A DNA stretch of 64,000 nt from Muraenolepis orangiensis (lineage: Eukaryota; Chordata; Actinopteri; Gadiformes; Muraenolepididae). The stretch spans positions 92,709-156,708 of the forward strand of contig JANIIK010000731.1 in NCBI GenBank assembly GCA_027704905.1, read 5' to 3'. Below the pieces are notes generated by a model. That model made no database searches. It was not told the DNA's origin and saw only the letters and a program-made list of their open reading frames with translations. Position numbers and translations under genes: made by a program. Positions 43,366 through 55,692 of this stretch are shown one piece after another. Position 1 is the stretch's first letter, and each line of letters begins with the position of its first letter.

Positions 43366-43835
43366 CATACATTCTGGGAGGACCTCTGTATCTCTTCTAC
43401 ATTCACACTTTATGGAATACGATGTGGATTTAGCTGCAAACAATCAGAATTCATCATCCGTGACTTTTTTCCAATTCATGTTTTTCTTGGTTTGTTTGAC
43501 ATTCTTAAATGTTCTGCTTCTTTAAAAAAATACAAATGTGCTAGTTTCTTAAATAAACATAATAATGTATACTAGTATTATCTTTGTAATTAATTTACCT
43601 ATATTTCACTTTCATCTTAATTAAGTTAGGTGAGTGCACTTGAGATAATGGGATAATCAAATGTCTTTCAAATATTTTTATAATAATACATGCAGAATAA
43701 ATACAATCCATACCTTCAAACACTTGAAAAAAGTAACTAACCAGGGTTTGAGTTGATCAAATGTGAATTCCTTCATAGTTTCCTGTGATAAGTTAGTGTC
43801 TATGTGTCAGTGAGATGTGTCTTCAATGGGAGGGA
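43366..43835. other. V-J spacer, unit C
   Basis: AT-rich, no gene. Confidence 0.7.
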
Positions 43836-43874
43836 GGTTTTTGTACAGACTCTTATTGAGGATGTATCACTGTG
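43836..43874 (+). other. 23-bp-spacer RSS of J, unit C
   Basis: GGTTTTTGT (43836-43844), 23-nt spacer, CACTGTG (43868-43874). Confidence 0.97.
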
Positions 43875-43912
43875 GTGGACTTTTGGTGGAGGCACCAAAC
43901 TCACCGTTGACT
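43875..43912 (+). CDS. Immunoglobulin light-chain J segment, unit C
   Basis: It encodes WTFGGGTKLTVD and ends at the GTAAGT donor (43913) with one base over. It is identical to the J of units A and B. Confidence 0.95.
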
Positions 43913-44470
43913 GTAAGTACAAGGACACTTTTCTTTATCTGATATAACTCCCTAAACATTAAGTTTATATCGAAATAGAACTAAAGAATTGATTATTTTA
44001 ATTTATATTCTAAAATATTATATTATAATCTTTTAAACTTCTAAATGTTTGGTTGTTAAGGGCAGTAGACACATATTATTGATTGGAGTTCAGTCACTTA
44101 ATGTTATTATTTACATTGTTTTTGTAATGATTTAATTATGATGAACATTCATCATTTATTAAGCATATCATTGATTTACTTTGTACTTCATGAAATGGGC
44201 TAACGAGTATCCTTCAAGTTCAGTTAAGACTTAAAAGTCGTAATTGAATGAAAAGAACATTTAATTTGCAAATGTATTTCTGTGCTCAAAAGTTCCCATT
44301 AAATTGTTAGTAAATTATTCTGTTGTGTTTTGGCCGAACGTTGAATTAAATATAAGAAAAGGGAAGTGAGAAACGAATCTGAAGAAGTTCTGCCACCTGA
44401 CAGCTGTAGAAACATTACAATGTGTCTCATGTATTCATTTATATTAATGTGGAAATTTATATAAATTAAA

Positions 44471-44660
44471 TTGGTGACAGGATAGCTCTGTCTTTTGGGA
44501 CTTGGGAACCGGAAGGTCCCCGGTTCAAGTCCCCGAAACACCTGGGCACTGTCGAGGTGCCCTTGAGCAAGACCACAGCTTCTAATACTAGGATGGGTTA
44601 AATTAACACATTTCACTGTGTGTGTATATGTATGAGACCAATAAAGAGGATTTAAGATTT
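44471..44660 (+). mobile_element. tRNA-derived SINE in the J-C intron, unit C
   Basis: Shortened copy of the same insertion, with the B box GGTTCAAGTCC and the GGGCACTGTCGAGGTGCCCT part kept. The middle is deleted. No gene lies elsewhere in the intron. Confidence 0.65.
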
Positions 44661-44851
44661 AGAAATAAATACATGACACATTTAAATGTTTCAAACATTT
44701 AAATGTGTCATGGTTTCATTTATATTAATTTCCACATTTCAATCAACAATTCCAACAGTTGATGAATCTTCCAGTCCTCTGTGCTCCCTATGAGCGGCCA
44801 TGTTAAGGGAGCCAGTTGTCCACTTGTCTCCTCTCTCTCTCTCTCTTCCAG

Positions 44852-45174
44852 TGGGAGTGGTTCAGCCCACGCTGAGCCTCCTTCCTCCCTCCAGAGTGGA
44901 GCTGGAGCAGGGCAGGGCTGCACTGCTGTGTTTGGCCACTGGGGGCTTCCCCTCAGACTGGAAGCTTGGCTGGAAGGTGGGGGGCAGCAGCAGGTCTGCC
45001 GGGGTGTCGGATAGCCCGGGGGTCCTGGGGAAAGATGGCACCTACAGCCGGAGCAGCGCCCTGACCCTCCCTGCGGACCAGTGGAAGAAGGCGGAATCAG
45101 TGAGCTGTGAGGCCAGTAGGAGCGGCCAGACGCCTGTCACTCAAACCCTGAATCCTGACCAGTGTTCAGAGTAG
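44852..45174 (+). CDS. Immunoglobulin light-chain constant exon, kappa-like L1 type, unit C
   Basis: CL exon after CTCTCTTCCAG (acceptor 44850-44851). The 107-residue protein is identical to that of unit A, with cysteines 27, 86 and 105 and Trp41. The exon is also very close at DNA level, which suggests recent conversion or duplication between A and C. The stop and poly(A) signal are conserved. It is likely functional and paired with J at 43875. Confidence 0.97.
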
Positions 45175-45359
45175 AGAGGCTCCAGCATGGAAGTAGTGTA
45201 GAATACAAATCTCCTCTGACACGTCTGCTTTCTATCTCTCTGTCTAAGGTAGCTGCAGCTTCTGATGACCTCCATCAATATCACATGTCTTTGAGCCATT
45301 AGCATTACGCTTCATGGTCTGTTACCCCTTTGCTTGAGTTTGTCACATGTTGAACATTT

Positions 45360-45365
45360 AATAAA
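45360..45365 (+). terminator. Polyadenylation signal of C, unit C
   Basis: AATAAA about 186 bp after the stop codon. Confidence 0.85.
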
Positions 45366-46326
<961 letters not shown>

Positions 46327-46427
46327 TTCTACATTCCGGCTCAGTGGTGCCCTCTTGTGTCAAACCATTGTTTTATTACAAGCCATTGCTACAAAGACTG
46401 AATCCAAAACTGTTAGTCAATGATGTA

Positions 46428-46695
46428 GTAGTTGTATATAATATGTTGTAGTTGAGGCAGTAGTTGTATGTAATATGTGGTAGTTGAGGTAGTAGTTGTA
46501 TGTAATATGTGGTAGTTGAGGTAGTAGTTGTATATAATATGTGACAGTTGAGGTAGTAGTTCTATGTAATATGTGGTAGTTGAGGTAGTAGTTGTATATA
46601 ATATGTTGTAGTTGAGGTAGTAGTAGTATATAATATGTGGTAGTTGAGGTAGTTGTATAGTTTTATATAATATGTTGTAGTTGATGTAGTATCTG
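46428..46695. repeat. 32-bp-type array 3' of C, unit C
   Basis: About eight copies with TTGAGGTAGTAGTTGTATA. The array is cut by the LTR at 46696. Confidence 0.9.
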
Positions 46696-47179
46696 TGTAA
46701 CGGTCTGAAAGACATGTATGTTTAAATATTAATTTCTGTGTTTGCTTATCTGTTCACATTATTGTATTTTATAAAGTTAGAAAATGATTGTTCAATAATA
46801 TAACGTTAATAATCTCTAGGGAACTGAAAGTTGATATATGTTCATTTAATACAAATGAAGTCACATGACCCCAGTTGGGTCAAAGGTGTTGCATTGTGGG
46901 TCAGAAGCAACATGGTGGCGGAGGAGAGTGCGCGTTTAATGTCCGCCGTCAAATAGACTACATAAGGTTAAGAGGCGCACACGGTAAATGTGGTTAATTT
47001 GTTATTAATCTGTTAATATTGAAGACTGATTTTGCCTCGTGTAAACTTTGAATGAATATGTTGTTTACTTTTGTAGTTTACACGGTGTCTTCGGAGAGAG
47101 AGAGAGAGGAGGAGAGAAATAAACCTTGGAAGACATCAGTATGTTTGGTGGCCTAACTCATTGGACCGGTGTAGCTACA
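46696..47179 (+). mobile_element. Complete solo LTR, family unknown
   Basis: The 484-bp element starts TGTAACGGTCTG and ends GTGTAGCTACA, with TGTA/TACA ends. TCTG lies just before it and GTCTG just after, a possible target duplication. An AATAAA signal is near the 3' end (about 47119). A 3' part of the same LTR is at 9141-9298. Confidence 0.65.
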
Positions 47180-47345
47180 GTCTGTATGTTATATGTGGTA
47201 GTTGTGTTAGATGTGTGTAAGATGTGGTAGTTGAGGTAGTAGTTTTATATTTGTGTGGTCGTTGAGGTAGTAGTTTTATATATGTGTGGTAGTTGTATAT
47301 AATATGTTGACCATTTTATAATATGTTGACTCTTTATCCTGACTT
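47180..47345. repeat. Degenerate 32-bp-type copies
   Basis: Counterpart of 9299-9440. Confidence 0.7.
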
Positions 47346-47572
47346 CTCTCCCCTCCCTCTGACCTTTCTCCCTTCTCTCTCTTCTCTCTCTTCTCTCTCT
47401 TCTCTCCCTTCTCTCTCTTCTCTCTCTTCTCTCTCTTCTCTCCCTTCTCTCCCTTCTCTCTCTTCTCTCCATTCTCTCCCTTCTCTCCCTTCTCTCCCTT
47501 CTCTCCCTTCTCTCTCATCTCTCCTTCTCTCCCTTCTCTCCCTTCTCTCCCTTCTCTCCCTTCTCTCCCCCC
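47346..47572. repeat. Polypyrimidine 10-bp array, short
   Basis: About 220 bp of TTCTCTCCCT-type units, a third of the length seen in unit A. Confidence 0.93.
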
Positions 47573-47627
47573 TCTGTACCCTCCCTCCCACCTTTCCTCC
47601 CTGTCCCAAATAGACCTGGTCTTTAAC

Positions 47628-47655
47628 CCCCCCCCCCCACACACACACACACACA
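47628..47655. repeat. C-run and (CA)n
   Basis: Eleven C followed by about eight CA units. Confidence 0.85.
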
Positions 47656-47657
47656 TC

Positions 47658-47941
47658 CAGCACCAGTCACTTTATCTATTCATCTCTGCTGCTGTTGTAA
47701 ATATCATTTAATCAACATTCTGCATTAAAGGATACTTGCACTAAATGTCAACTTCATGTTCTGCTGATTGTGTTTTGGTGAATATATTATTACTAACTTT
47801 GTGTACCCCCTTTTTTGCCCTTTGTTTAGTCTTGTTGTTTATGTATATTGCTCACTGTTGGACTGTGAGAAACTGAATCAGATTTCTATATGTGGACATT
47901 GGACAATAACATTGACTTTGACTTAGACTTTGACTTTGTTG
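47658..47941 (+). mobile_element. Retroelement 3' end with (TTTGAC)n tail
   Basis: Counterpart of 10290-10580. Confidence 0.45.
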
Positions 47942-47954
47942 TGGTTGAGGTAGT

Positions 47955-49306
47955 CCATCCATCCATCTTCTCCCGCTTATCCAAAATCGGGTCGCGGAGG
48001 TAGCAGTTCCAGCAGGGGACTCCAAACTTCCCTCTCCCTGGCAACATCGACTAGCTCTGACTGGGGGATCCCGAGGCGTTCCCAGGCCAGTGTGGAGATG
48101 TAATCACCCCACCTGTACCTCGGTCTGCCCCGTGGTCTCTTCCCAGTTGGATGTGCCTGGAAAACCTCCCTCGGGAGGCGACCAGGAAGCATCCTTACTA
48201 GATGCCCGAACCACCTCAACTGGCTCCTTTCTACGCGAAGGAGCAGCGGCTCTACTCCGAGTCTCTCACGAGTGACTGAGCTTCTCACCCTATCCCTCAG
48301 GGAGATACCAGCCACCCTCCTGAGGAAACTCATTTCTGCCGCTTGTATTCGCGATCTCGTCCTTTCGGTCATTACCCATTGCTCATGGCCATAGGTGAGG
48401 GTAGGAACGAAGACTGATCGGTAGATCGAGAGCTTTGCCTTCTGGCTCAGCTCTCTTTTGGTTACAACGGTGCGCCAAAGTGCACCCAATACCGCTCCCG
48501 CTGCACCTATTCTCCTGTCAATCTCACGCTCCATCCTCCCCTCACTCGAGAACAAGACCCCGAGATACTTGAACTCCTTCACTTGGGATAAGGACTCCCT
48601 CCCTACTTGGAGTAGACAATCCACCGGTTTCCTGCTAAGAACCATGGCCTCAGATTTGGAGGTGCTGATCCTCATCCCAGCCGCTTCACATTCTGCTGCT
48701 GAGTGCTGAAGGTCACATACTGATGACGCAAACAGGACCACATCATCTGCAAACAGCAGCGATTCAATCCTGAGCCCACCATACTGAAACCCCTCCCCTC
48801 CATGACTACGCCTTGAAATCCTGTCCAATCACAAACAGGATGGGTGACAAAGCGCAGCCCTGGCGGAGGCCAACACCCACTGAGAACAGGCCTGACTTTG
48901 TACCGAGAATCCGGACACAGCTCTTGCTTTGGGAGTAGAGAGATTGGATGGCCCTCAACAGTGACCCCCGCACCCCATACTCCCGCAGCACCCCCCACAG
49001 TATTTCCCGAGGGACCCGATCATATGCCTTCTCCAAATCTACAAAACACATGTAGACCGGATGAGCATACTCCCAAGCCCCCTCCAGGATCCTTGCAAGA
49101 GTGAAAAGCTGGTCCGTTGTTCCACGACCAGGGCGGAATCCGCATTGTTCCTCTTCAATCTGAGGTTCGACTATCGGCCGAACCCTCCTTTCCAGCACCT
49201 TGGAGTAGACTTTCCCAGGGAGGCTGAGTAATGTGATACCCCTGTAATTGGCACACACCCTCTGGTCACCCTTTTTGAACAGGGGTACCACCACCCCCGT
49301 TTGCCT
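47955..49306 (-). pseudogene. Rex3-like (RTE clade) LINE, 5'-truncated, unit C only
   Basis: A non-LTR retrotransposon RT on the minus strand. From its 5' end it reads RQTGVVVPLFKKGDQR, NYRGITLLSLPGKVYSKVL, EEQCGFRPGRGTTDQLF, CFVDLEKAYDRVPRE and VGVGLRQGCALSPILF. After a frameshift near 48815 it continues LRIESLLFADDVVLFASS (the F-A-D-D catalytic box), KEFKYLGVLFSSEG and RSQLRWFGHLVRM, and ends LELLPPRPDFG. The 3' tail is GATG repeats (CCATCCATCC at 47955). A 13-bp duplication (TGGTTGAGGTAGT) flanks it at 47942-47954 and 49307-49319, although the repeat array makes this weaker evidence. Unit A has the empty site at 10581-10600. Confidence 0.88.
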
Positions 49307-50400
49307 TGGTTGAGGTAGTAGTTGTATATAAAAGGTGGTAGTGAAGGTAGTAGTTGTATATAAAAGGTGGTAGTGAAGGTAGTAGTTGTATATAACATGT
49401 GGTAGTTGAGGTAGTAGTAGTATATACCATGTGGTAGTTGAGGTAGTAGTAGTATATAACATGTGGTAGTGAAGGTAGTAGTTGTATATAACATGTGGTA
49501 GTGAAGGTAGTAGTTGTATATAACATGTGGTAGTGAAGGTAGTAGTTGTATATAACATGTGGTAGTGAAGGTAGTAGTTGTATATAACATGTGGTAGTGA
49601 AGGTAGTAGTTGTATATAATATGTGGTAGTTGAGGTAGTAGTAGTATATAACATGTGGTAGTGAAGGTAGTAGTTGTATATAACATGTGGTAGTGAAGGT
49701 AGTAGTTGTATATAACATGTGGTAGTGAAGGTAGTAGTTGTATATAACATGTGGTAGTGAAGGTAGTGGTTGTATATAACATGTGGTAGTGAAGGTAGTA
49801 GTTGTATATAACATGTGGTAGTTGAGGTAGTAGTTGTATATAACATGTGGTAGTGAAGGTAGTAGTTGTATATAACATGTGGTAGTGAAGGTAGTAGTTG
49901 TATATAACATGTGGTAGTGAAGGTAGTAGTTGTATATAACATGTGGTAGTGAAGGTAGTAGTTGTATATAACATGTGGTAGTGAAGGTAGTAGTTGTATA
50001 TAACATGTGGTAGTGAAGGTAGTAGTTGTATATAACATGTGGTAGTGAAGGTAGTAGTTGTATGTTATATGTGGTGATTGAGGTAGTTATTTATCATATG
50101 TTGTCGTTTTTTTAAACACATTTGGTAGTTTAGGTAGTAGCTGTATGTAATATGTGGTAGTTGAGGTAGTTGAGGTAGTGGTTGTATATAATGTGTGGTA
50201 GTTGAGGTAGTAGTTGTGTCTATACTATGTGGTATTTGATTTAGTGGTGTTATATAATATGTGGTAGTTGAGAGAGTAGTTGTAGTATATAATATGTTGT
50301 AGTTGATGTAGTAGTTATATATAATATGTGGTAGTTGAGGTAGTAGTTGTATGTAATATGTGGTAGTTAAGGTAGTAGTTGTATATAATATGTATGTCAT
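49307..50400. repeat. 32-bp-type array, second block of unit C
   Basis: About 23 copies, mostly the GTGGTAGTGAAGGTAGTAG variant, then about 340 bp of degenerate copies. The GAAGGTAG change removes the let-7-like seed from most copies. Confidence 0.92.
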
Positions 50401-50525
50401 ATGTGTTATTATGTAGTAATACAATACCATTTGTGCCACTTTTTGAGTTGAATAATCCCTTGTTTTTCTGTACTGCTAAATATCAAACGTTTGTGGAGAC
50501 CTGCAGTGAGTGTTTATTATTGTTG

Positions 50526-50542
50526 GCCAGTAGGTGGCGCCA
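50526..50542 (+). promoter_or_regulatory. CTCF-like motif
   Basis: GCCAGTAGGTGGCGCCA, counterpart of 11764-11780. Confidence 0.5.
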
Positions 50543-50602
50543 GGCCGTCAGTTGTAGAAATATCACAACAAGGATGAGGATAATGATGATGGAAGTGATG
50601 AT

Positions 50603-50703
50603 GGGGAAGATTGTGATGATGAAGATACCAGAATAGAAAGTTTAGCTGGCCCTCCGCCAGCTAACCTTTCTATTCTGGTATCTTCATCATCACAATCTTC
50701 CCC
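50603..50703. repeat. Long inverted repeat (hairpin), unit C
   Basis: Arms 50603-50650 and 50656-50703 are 48-bp complements with one mismatch, around a 5-nt loop. The outer arm ends GGGGAAGATTG extend beyond those in unit A. Confidence 0.95.
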
Positions 50704-51365
50704 AAGGGGAGAGAATAGTTATTATATCATTCGTGAAACACAGTGAAACAGCGTGTTAATGCTCTCAGAGAGAGCTGAGGCGAAGAAGCTGTTCCTAAGC
50801 CTGCTTGACTTGGAACAAAGGTTGCTATAGCGCCTCCTGGAGGAGAGGAGGGCAAACAGTCCATGGTTGGGGTGAAAGGTGTCTTTGTGTCTTTGATATA
50901 GTTGGTATGAGGGATTGGGAAGAGAAAAGGGATGATTGGAATCCATAAAACATTGATTGTGTTTTAGTAAACCCCAAAATCTCTTTTTTCCAGGTGAAAA
51001 CAGTCCTGTCTAGGACAACGTGTCAAAGATCACATTATTTTGAAACCCGCAGATGTCCTCCTGGTAAAATAGGGTTTTACTTATACCTTTAATGACAATC
51101 TTGCATATTTTCTATTTTTACTCTCCGATCATTAGCAGATGCTTTTATAAATATATAAAAATATATATTTATACAGTAAATATATTGTTAGTTTTATGTT
51201 AGACACACATAATTAATGACCAATGGGTTTAGTCATTTTTGCATCTATTGGATGACTTCCAGGTAAATATCGAGGGGGTGGGATTGAACCCAAAATTTTG
51301 GGCTGGGAATGGAGCACACTAACCCTTCCCTTTAACCATAACCCTGCCCTTTAACCCTAACATGT
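50704..51365. other. Non-coding stretch with a dispersed fish repeat
   Basis: Counterpart of 11933-12600. No gene. Confidence 0.4.
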
Positions 51366-51572
51366 TGTTGTTTTTGTGGGCATGGACAAGCCAGGCGAGA
51401 AGTCCATCATGAGCTACGTGTCTCAGTTCCTGAAGCACCACCCAAACCCCCACCAGGGGACGGACCCTCATCAGGACCAGTTACCCTCCAACACCCCTCA
51501 AACCCCTCTGTTCAGCCACTGGCTACCTCAGAGTCTGATGTCTCCCTTAAGAATGTCCATCAATCCCTATGG
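51366..51572 (+). pseudogene. Nesprin/SYNE-like CH-domain exon fragment, unit C
   Basis: The frame starts at ATG 51381 with MDKPGEKSIMSYVSQFLKHH, continues PNPHQGTDPHQDQLPSNTP and QTPLFSHWLPQSLMSPLRM, and stops at TAG (51572). The first part resembles the end of CH domain 2 in nesprin-type proteins. The rest may be linker sequence or read-through into intron. No splice acceptor is seen at the start. It is a fragment of a large gene and not a complete small gene, but the exact parent is not certain. Confidence 0.5.
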
Positions 51573-52162
51573 ATAGATGGTTATGGGTTATCGATTACGG
51601 AGAAGGTAAGAGTATGCCTCAGTATCGTTCATTTTGTGAACATTTTGTGGTCGAGGTTTTTTTGTCCGATCTAAAGGAGCACATGTGCTGTAGCTAGCCT
51701 GTTGTTGTTGTTTTTGTTGTTGTCATGGTGCGCTTACTTTTTACTTTCTGTTTTTTCAGAAAAAACAACTTGCACAACTTCTTTCCTTTGGACGACGGAT
51801 GTTGACAGACAAAAACGTCCTTTTTTGCGCGTGGTGTCACGTTATTTCCCGTGTTTTTGTGAGAAAATCTAGTTTGGAGACCAGGTAGACTCGTGGGGGA
51901 TATCCCCTGGGGACAGAGGATGTAGTGTGTGACCCCCTGTAGCCATCCAGTCGAGTAGTGTGCACACCACAACGACTCTCCAAGTCGCCCGATTTACAAG
52001 AAAGCCAGTTGTGAAGTGTGAACTGACAAGCAAACTTTACTATACGACTTTGAAAGACATATCAACTGTGGAAGCTATAACTCCCCTACGTGGTTCGAGT
52101 TGTCAGCTCAAATCATCTAACTCGTTCTAACTAAAGGTTTTCCCGGGAACCTAACTTCCTTC

Positions 52163-52164
<2 letters not shown>
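51573..52164. other. No feature seen
   Basis: Unique DNA with GTTGTTGTT-type runs. It is found only in unit C; unit A has the 31-bp minisatellite in the corresponding place. Confidence 0.5.

Positions 52165-52220
<56 letters not shown>
52165..52220. repeat. (GT)n microsatellite
   Basis: A 56-bp GT run. Confidence 0.97.
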
Positions 52221-52221
<1 letters not shown>

Positions 52222-52764
52222 TGACATCACCAAGCGGAAGTACTTTTATGGTCGTCGTACTTTGATGGAACATGTCCTCTTTAAAGACCATACTTTATAT
52301 GGAAGACATTGAACATGTAGTTGAAGAAGGTCATTTCTAAGGATAGACAATAAACATGTCGTTTTGAAGAAGGTACTTCATAGGGAAGATGTGGTTGAAG
52401 ATGAAGCTTTATGAGAAACACATCTTGTACTCCACAGTACTTTATAATTGGTGCAGATCACACAGGACACGGTTTGCAGGCTGAAAGACGCCAGGCGCAC
52501 TGCACTGCTCTTTTTTCCTTTATGATATCATTTTTAAATAACCGTCGTGTTTTGTTTTGTTTTTGCAATGCAACCACCGTATCAGCTGTCAGTCTGTACA
52601 CACGGAAGTGAGTTTGCTGCTTGCTGCTTGTGAACTTTCTTGGCTAAAAACCTCAGCATTAAGAAATTGGACAGGCGGAGGGTGTTTTCTCTGGCTCTGA
52701 TTGAGTGCCAGAGTGAATTTCCCAGTAACACACTGGACACAGGGAAACGGTGATCCGTGTGGGG
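52221..52764. other. Non-coding part of the Harbinger-like remnant, unit C
   Basis: Counterpart of 14090-14639. Confidence 0.4.
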
Positions 52765-53890
52765 ACATGAAACCCTCAGAAAGAGGAGACATCGCGGGGA
52801 GAACCAGCAGCTGGTCCAGGAGCTTCGGCTCAATGATGGGCGGTTCAAGGCTTATTTTAGGATGAGTCGGCATCAATTTGACAATCTGCTGTCAAGCGTT
52901 GGAGCGGCTCAGCATTAGCTTGCGGTAGGTTAAGTTGTAGCCTATAGGTGTAGCTAATTATAATTAGCTACACCTATTATAACTATTATCTATTCTTAAA
53001 AATGACTAAATTTAGGTTTATTACTAAAGCTGCTATTATACATCATACTTTCTTAGTTGATAGATATTTTTAATATCACCTGATGTTGCATTTAGAATAT
53101 TCATCTGAAAGCTAACTTTAAATGTAGTAAAATTAAAAGTAGAATATTTCCCTCTGAAAACGATGCATAGACACACGTCACCCATCTAGCACGCTAGGCA
53201 GACTGAACCCATTAGTTGACCCAGGACGGGTGAAATGCATTGACAGATACATCCTGGAAATAATGTGTAGGCTTCTGGTTAATATCCTACCCATTCTAAC
53301 AAAAAGCCCTCTTACATTACAGATTTCTGGCCACTGGATATAATTATGGAACCATAGCATTTAGCTACTGGGTTGGATTTTCTACTGTGGTGCAGATGAT
53401 TAAGAGGTGTGTGAGGCAATCTGGCCATGTCTGGTTGTGGAGTACGTGTCCCTACCTGGAATGGAGGAGTGGAGGGCCATTGCTGCTGACTACCAGAAGC
53501 TGTGTCATTTTCCCAATTGTGTTGGCGCAATTGACGGGAAACTGAAGTGGAGCTGAAGGGGCCATGTCTTGTATTTGTGTGGCAGATGAAGCTTTTCCCC
53601 TGAAGGAACATGATGAGGCCACACCAAGGCACAGGAGTGTGACTTCGGCATCCTAGCGTCACAGTGGCCACTGTACAGCAGAGTCCTTGGGGTGTCTCCT
53701 GAAGTCGCTGAAGTCATGGCGCTACATACATCCTACATAACTTAATTAGCTTAGTCTTGTGCACCAAGCCATCAGCTGGGATTCAGAGTATCACCCAGGT
53801 TGGCAGCTACAACGCCTCTAGAGAAGCACTGGCTGTGAGAGAGAAGTTTGCAGCCTATTTCTCCTCTGCTGGGGAAGTGTCCTGGCAACA
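52765..53890 (+). pseudogene. PIF/Harbinger (HARBI1-like) transposase remnant, unit C
   Basis: Exon 1 remnant (about 52785-52918) matches unit A. After a likely intron (acceptor 53322) exon 2 reads FLATGYNYGTIAFSYWVGFS, then EEWRAIAADYQKLC and HFPNCVGAIDGKL, with Asp of the DDE core in the A-I-D-G-K motif. A later piece reads LREKFAAYFSSAGEVSWQ-like (VREKFAAYFSSAG at about 53840-53880), the usual C-terminal end. The middle with the second Asp and Glu is scrambled by frameshifts and stops. It is dead. Confidence 0.75.
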
Positions 53891-54980
53891 TGCAGCTGTG
53901 TTCATATACCATCCCTCAATTTGAAAACAAAGGCTCTTTTAAGTGCCACTTATATATAATAATTACAAACAGCGCATTTATAAAACATACTGTATTCATA
54001 AAATCAAGTGTTTCGTCAACAGCACACACAAAAAAGCATCACAAAAAAACATTGATCAAGAGCCATATCAATATTTCAGTTCATATCTGAACATAATCCT
54101 TTTTAATTTATATTCCTTACAGGTCATGGGGGGCAAAAGGTTATCCTAACAAAGGCCAGAGGAGGGCTCCGAAGCCTTGCACATCAAATCATTTCATTAA
54201 TTTGTGAATGCTTTCACGAATCAAGCAACAAGCTATCATTGATATACAGTATATGACTGGATGTGACCAGCCATTAACATGGCTACTTGCAGGCTACTCC
54301 CGAAGACAAGGACACAGGTTGATGAGGAATCTGGTTTATTGCAAGAGTTTGAATAGTTAGTAGTGTGTGTGGTGGAGGCTTTTTAACCTGTGAGCCTTGA
54401 TTAACAATGACCCACAGGTGTGCAGCCTCACCAGCCAATCAGTCCGACTCCGGCCAGGTGAGGCTGCTTAAAGCAGCCACCATGGCTGCTTTAAGCAGCC
54501 ATATCAAAATGATGCAGAAGTCAAAATCAGGCCGTAGTCTTAATAATTTAGAAGTCAAAATCATGCTGTAGTCAAAATCAGGGAGTAGTCGAAAATAAGG
54601 TTTCTACCTTAGCTAGGTGGAGCTCTGAGGCATTTGTCAGTGAAAACCTGCCCATCACTGTCAGAGAGAGAGAGAGATCTTCCTGGCCTCCATCCTAGGT
54701 GGAGAGAGAGAGATCCTCCCTGGCCTTCATCCTAGATGGAGCCCCTGAGACCTGTCAGTGAAAACCTGATGGATTGTCTGAAACACCACGAGGTTCATAA
54801 AGCCCCTGTCTGTCAAGCCGAGCCTCAAGTGCTCCACACCAAAACACTGTGGACATTGATCATGGCCATCTGTGGCTGTGTGATTATAGTGGAATAGTGG
54901 AGCAGGAGTGCTCACCTCCACCTCCCAGTGTTTGCTATAGCTATCTGTATTAATCAGGCAGGTCCTGGATAAATCAAGTG
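53891..54980. other. Non-coding stretch, unit C
   Basis: No convincing gene. The first part may be the Harbinger 3' end. Bases 54660-54750 contain a short duplication (GAGAGAGAGATC, CTGGCCTTCATCCTAG). The inverted repeat at 54462-54500 lies here. Confidence 0.4.
54462..54500. repeat. Inverted repeat
   Basis: Perfect 18-bp arms (GGCTGCTTAAAGCAGCCA and its complement) around a 3-nt loop. Each arm is itself nearly palindromic. Confidence 0.95.
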
Positions 54981-54984
54981 GGAA

Positions 54985-55497
54985 TCACTGCCTCTGGCAT
55001 TCAGTCAGAATGAAGTAGAAACTAGTAGAGATACAAACAGCATCTGACATTCAGTCAGAATGAAGTAGAAACTAGTAGAAATACAAACAGTATCTGACAT
55101 TCAGTCAGAATGAAGTAGAAACTAGTAGAAATACAAACAGCATCTGTCATTCAGTCAGAATGTAATAGAAACTAGTATAAATACAAACAGCATCTGTCAT
55201 TCAGTCAGAATGTAGTAGAAACTAGTAGAAATACAAACAGCATCTGGCATTCAGTCAGAATGAAGTAGAAACTAGTAGAGATACAAACAGCATCTGGCCT
55301 TCAGTCAGAATGTAGTAGAAACTAGTAGAGATACAAACAGCATCTGTCATTCAGTCAGAATGTAGTAGAAACTAGTAGAGATACAAACAGCATGTGTCAT
55401 TCAGTCAGAATGTAGTAGAAACTAGTAGAGATACAAACAGCATCTGTCATTCAGTCAGAATGTAGTAGAAACTAGTAGAGATACAAACAGCATGTGT
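54985..55497. repeat. 50-bp minisatellite
   Basis: Ten copies of a 50-bp unit with CATTCAGTCAGAATG, AGTAGAAACTAGTAGA and ATACAAACAGCATCTG. Only unit C has it. The last copy runs into the acceptor of the next exon fragment. Confidence 0.96.
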
Positions 55498-55498
55498 C

Positions 55499-55692
55499 TC
55501 AGCGTTGATATCAAACAGACTCAGCATGTTGTTTCACAGACCGTCCAACAGACAGTCCAGTCTTATGAGTCGGCTGTTATATCGGTTGTGGAGAAGGGAC
55601 AGGCCCTGCTCTACTCCGTCCCAGACCCTACCGTCCCGGACAACATGGAGAGACTATAAGCAGACTACCGGGACCTCTGCTCAGCACCAAAC
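55499..55692 (+). pseudogene. Spectrin-repeat exon fragment (nesprin-like), unit C
   Basis: Flanked by a GTCTCAG acceptor and a GTAAGA donor (55693), the exon reads VDIKQTQHVVSQTVQQTVQS, then YESAVISVVEKGQALLYSV and PDPTVPDNMERL, a stop (TAA 55657-55659), then ADYRDLCSAPN. The helical pattern and the L-x-x-L-x-x-D-Y-R-D-L-C ending are spectrin-repeat-like and fit a nesprin. It is one of the best-preserved pieces of the dead gene. Confidence 0.55.

Noticed and set aside
42479..43372. A 297-residue ORF covering V of unit C and its upstream repeat
   Set aside because: The leader ATG, intron and splice sites match the other V genes. The upstream part is the 39-bp minisatellite and the promoter. 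The chance open frame also runs through the V intron.
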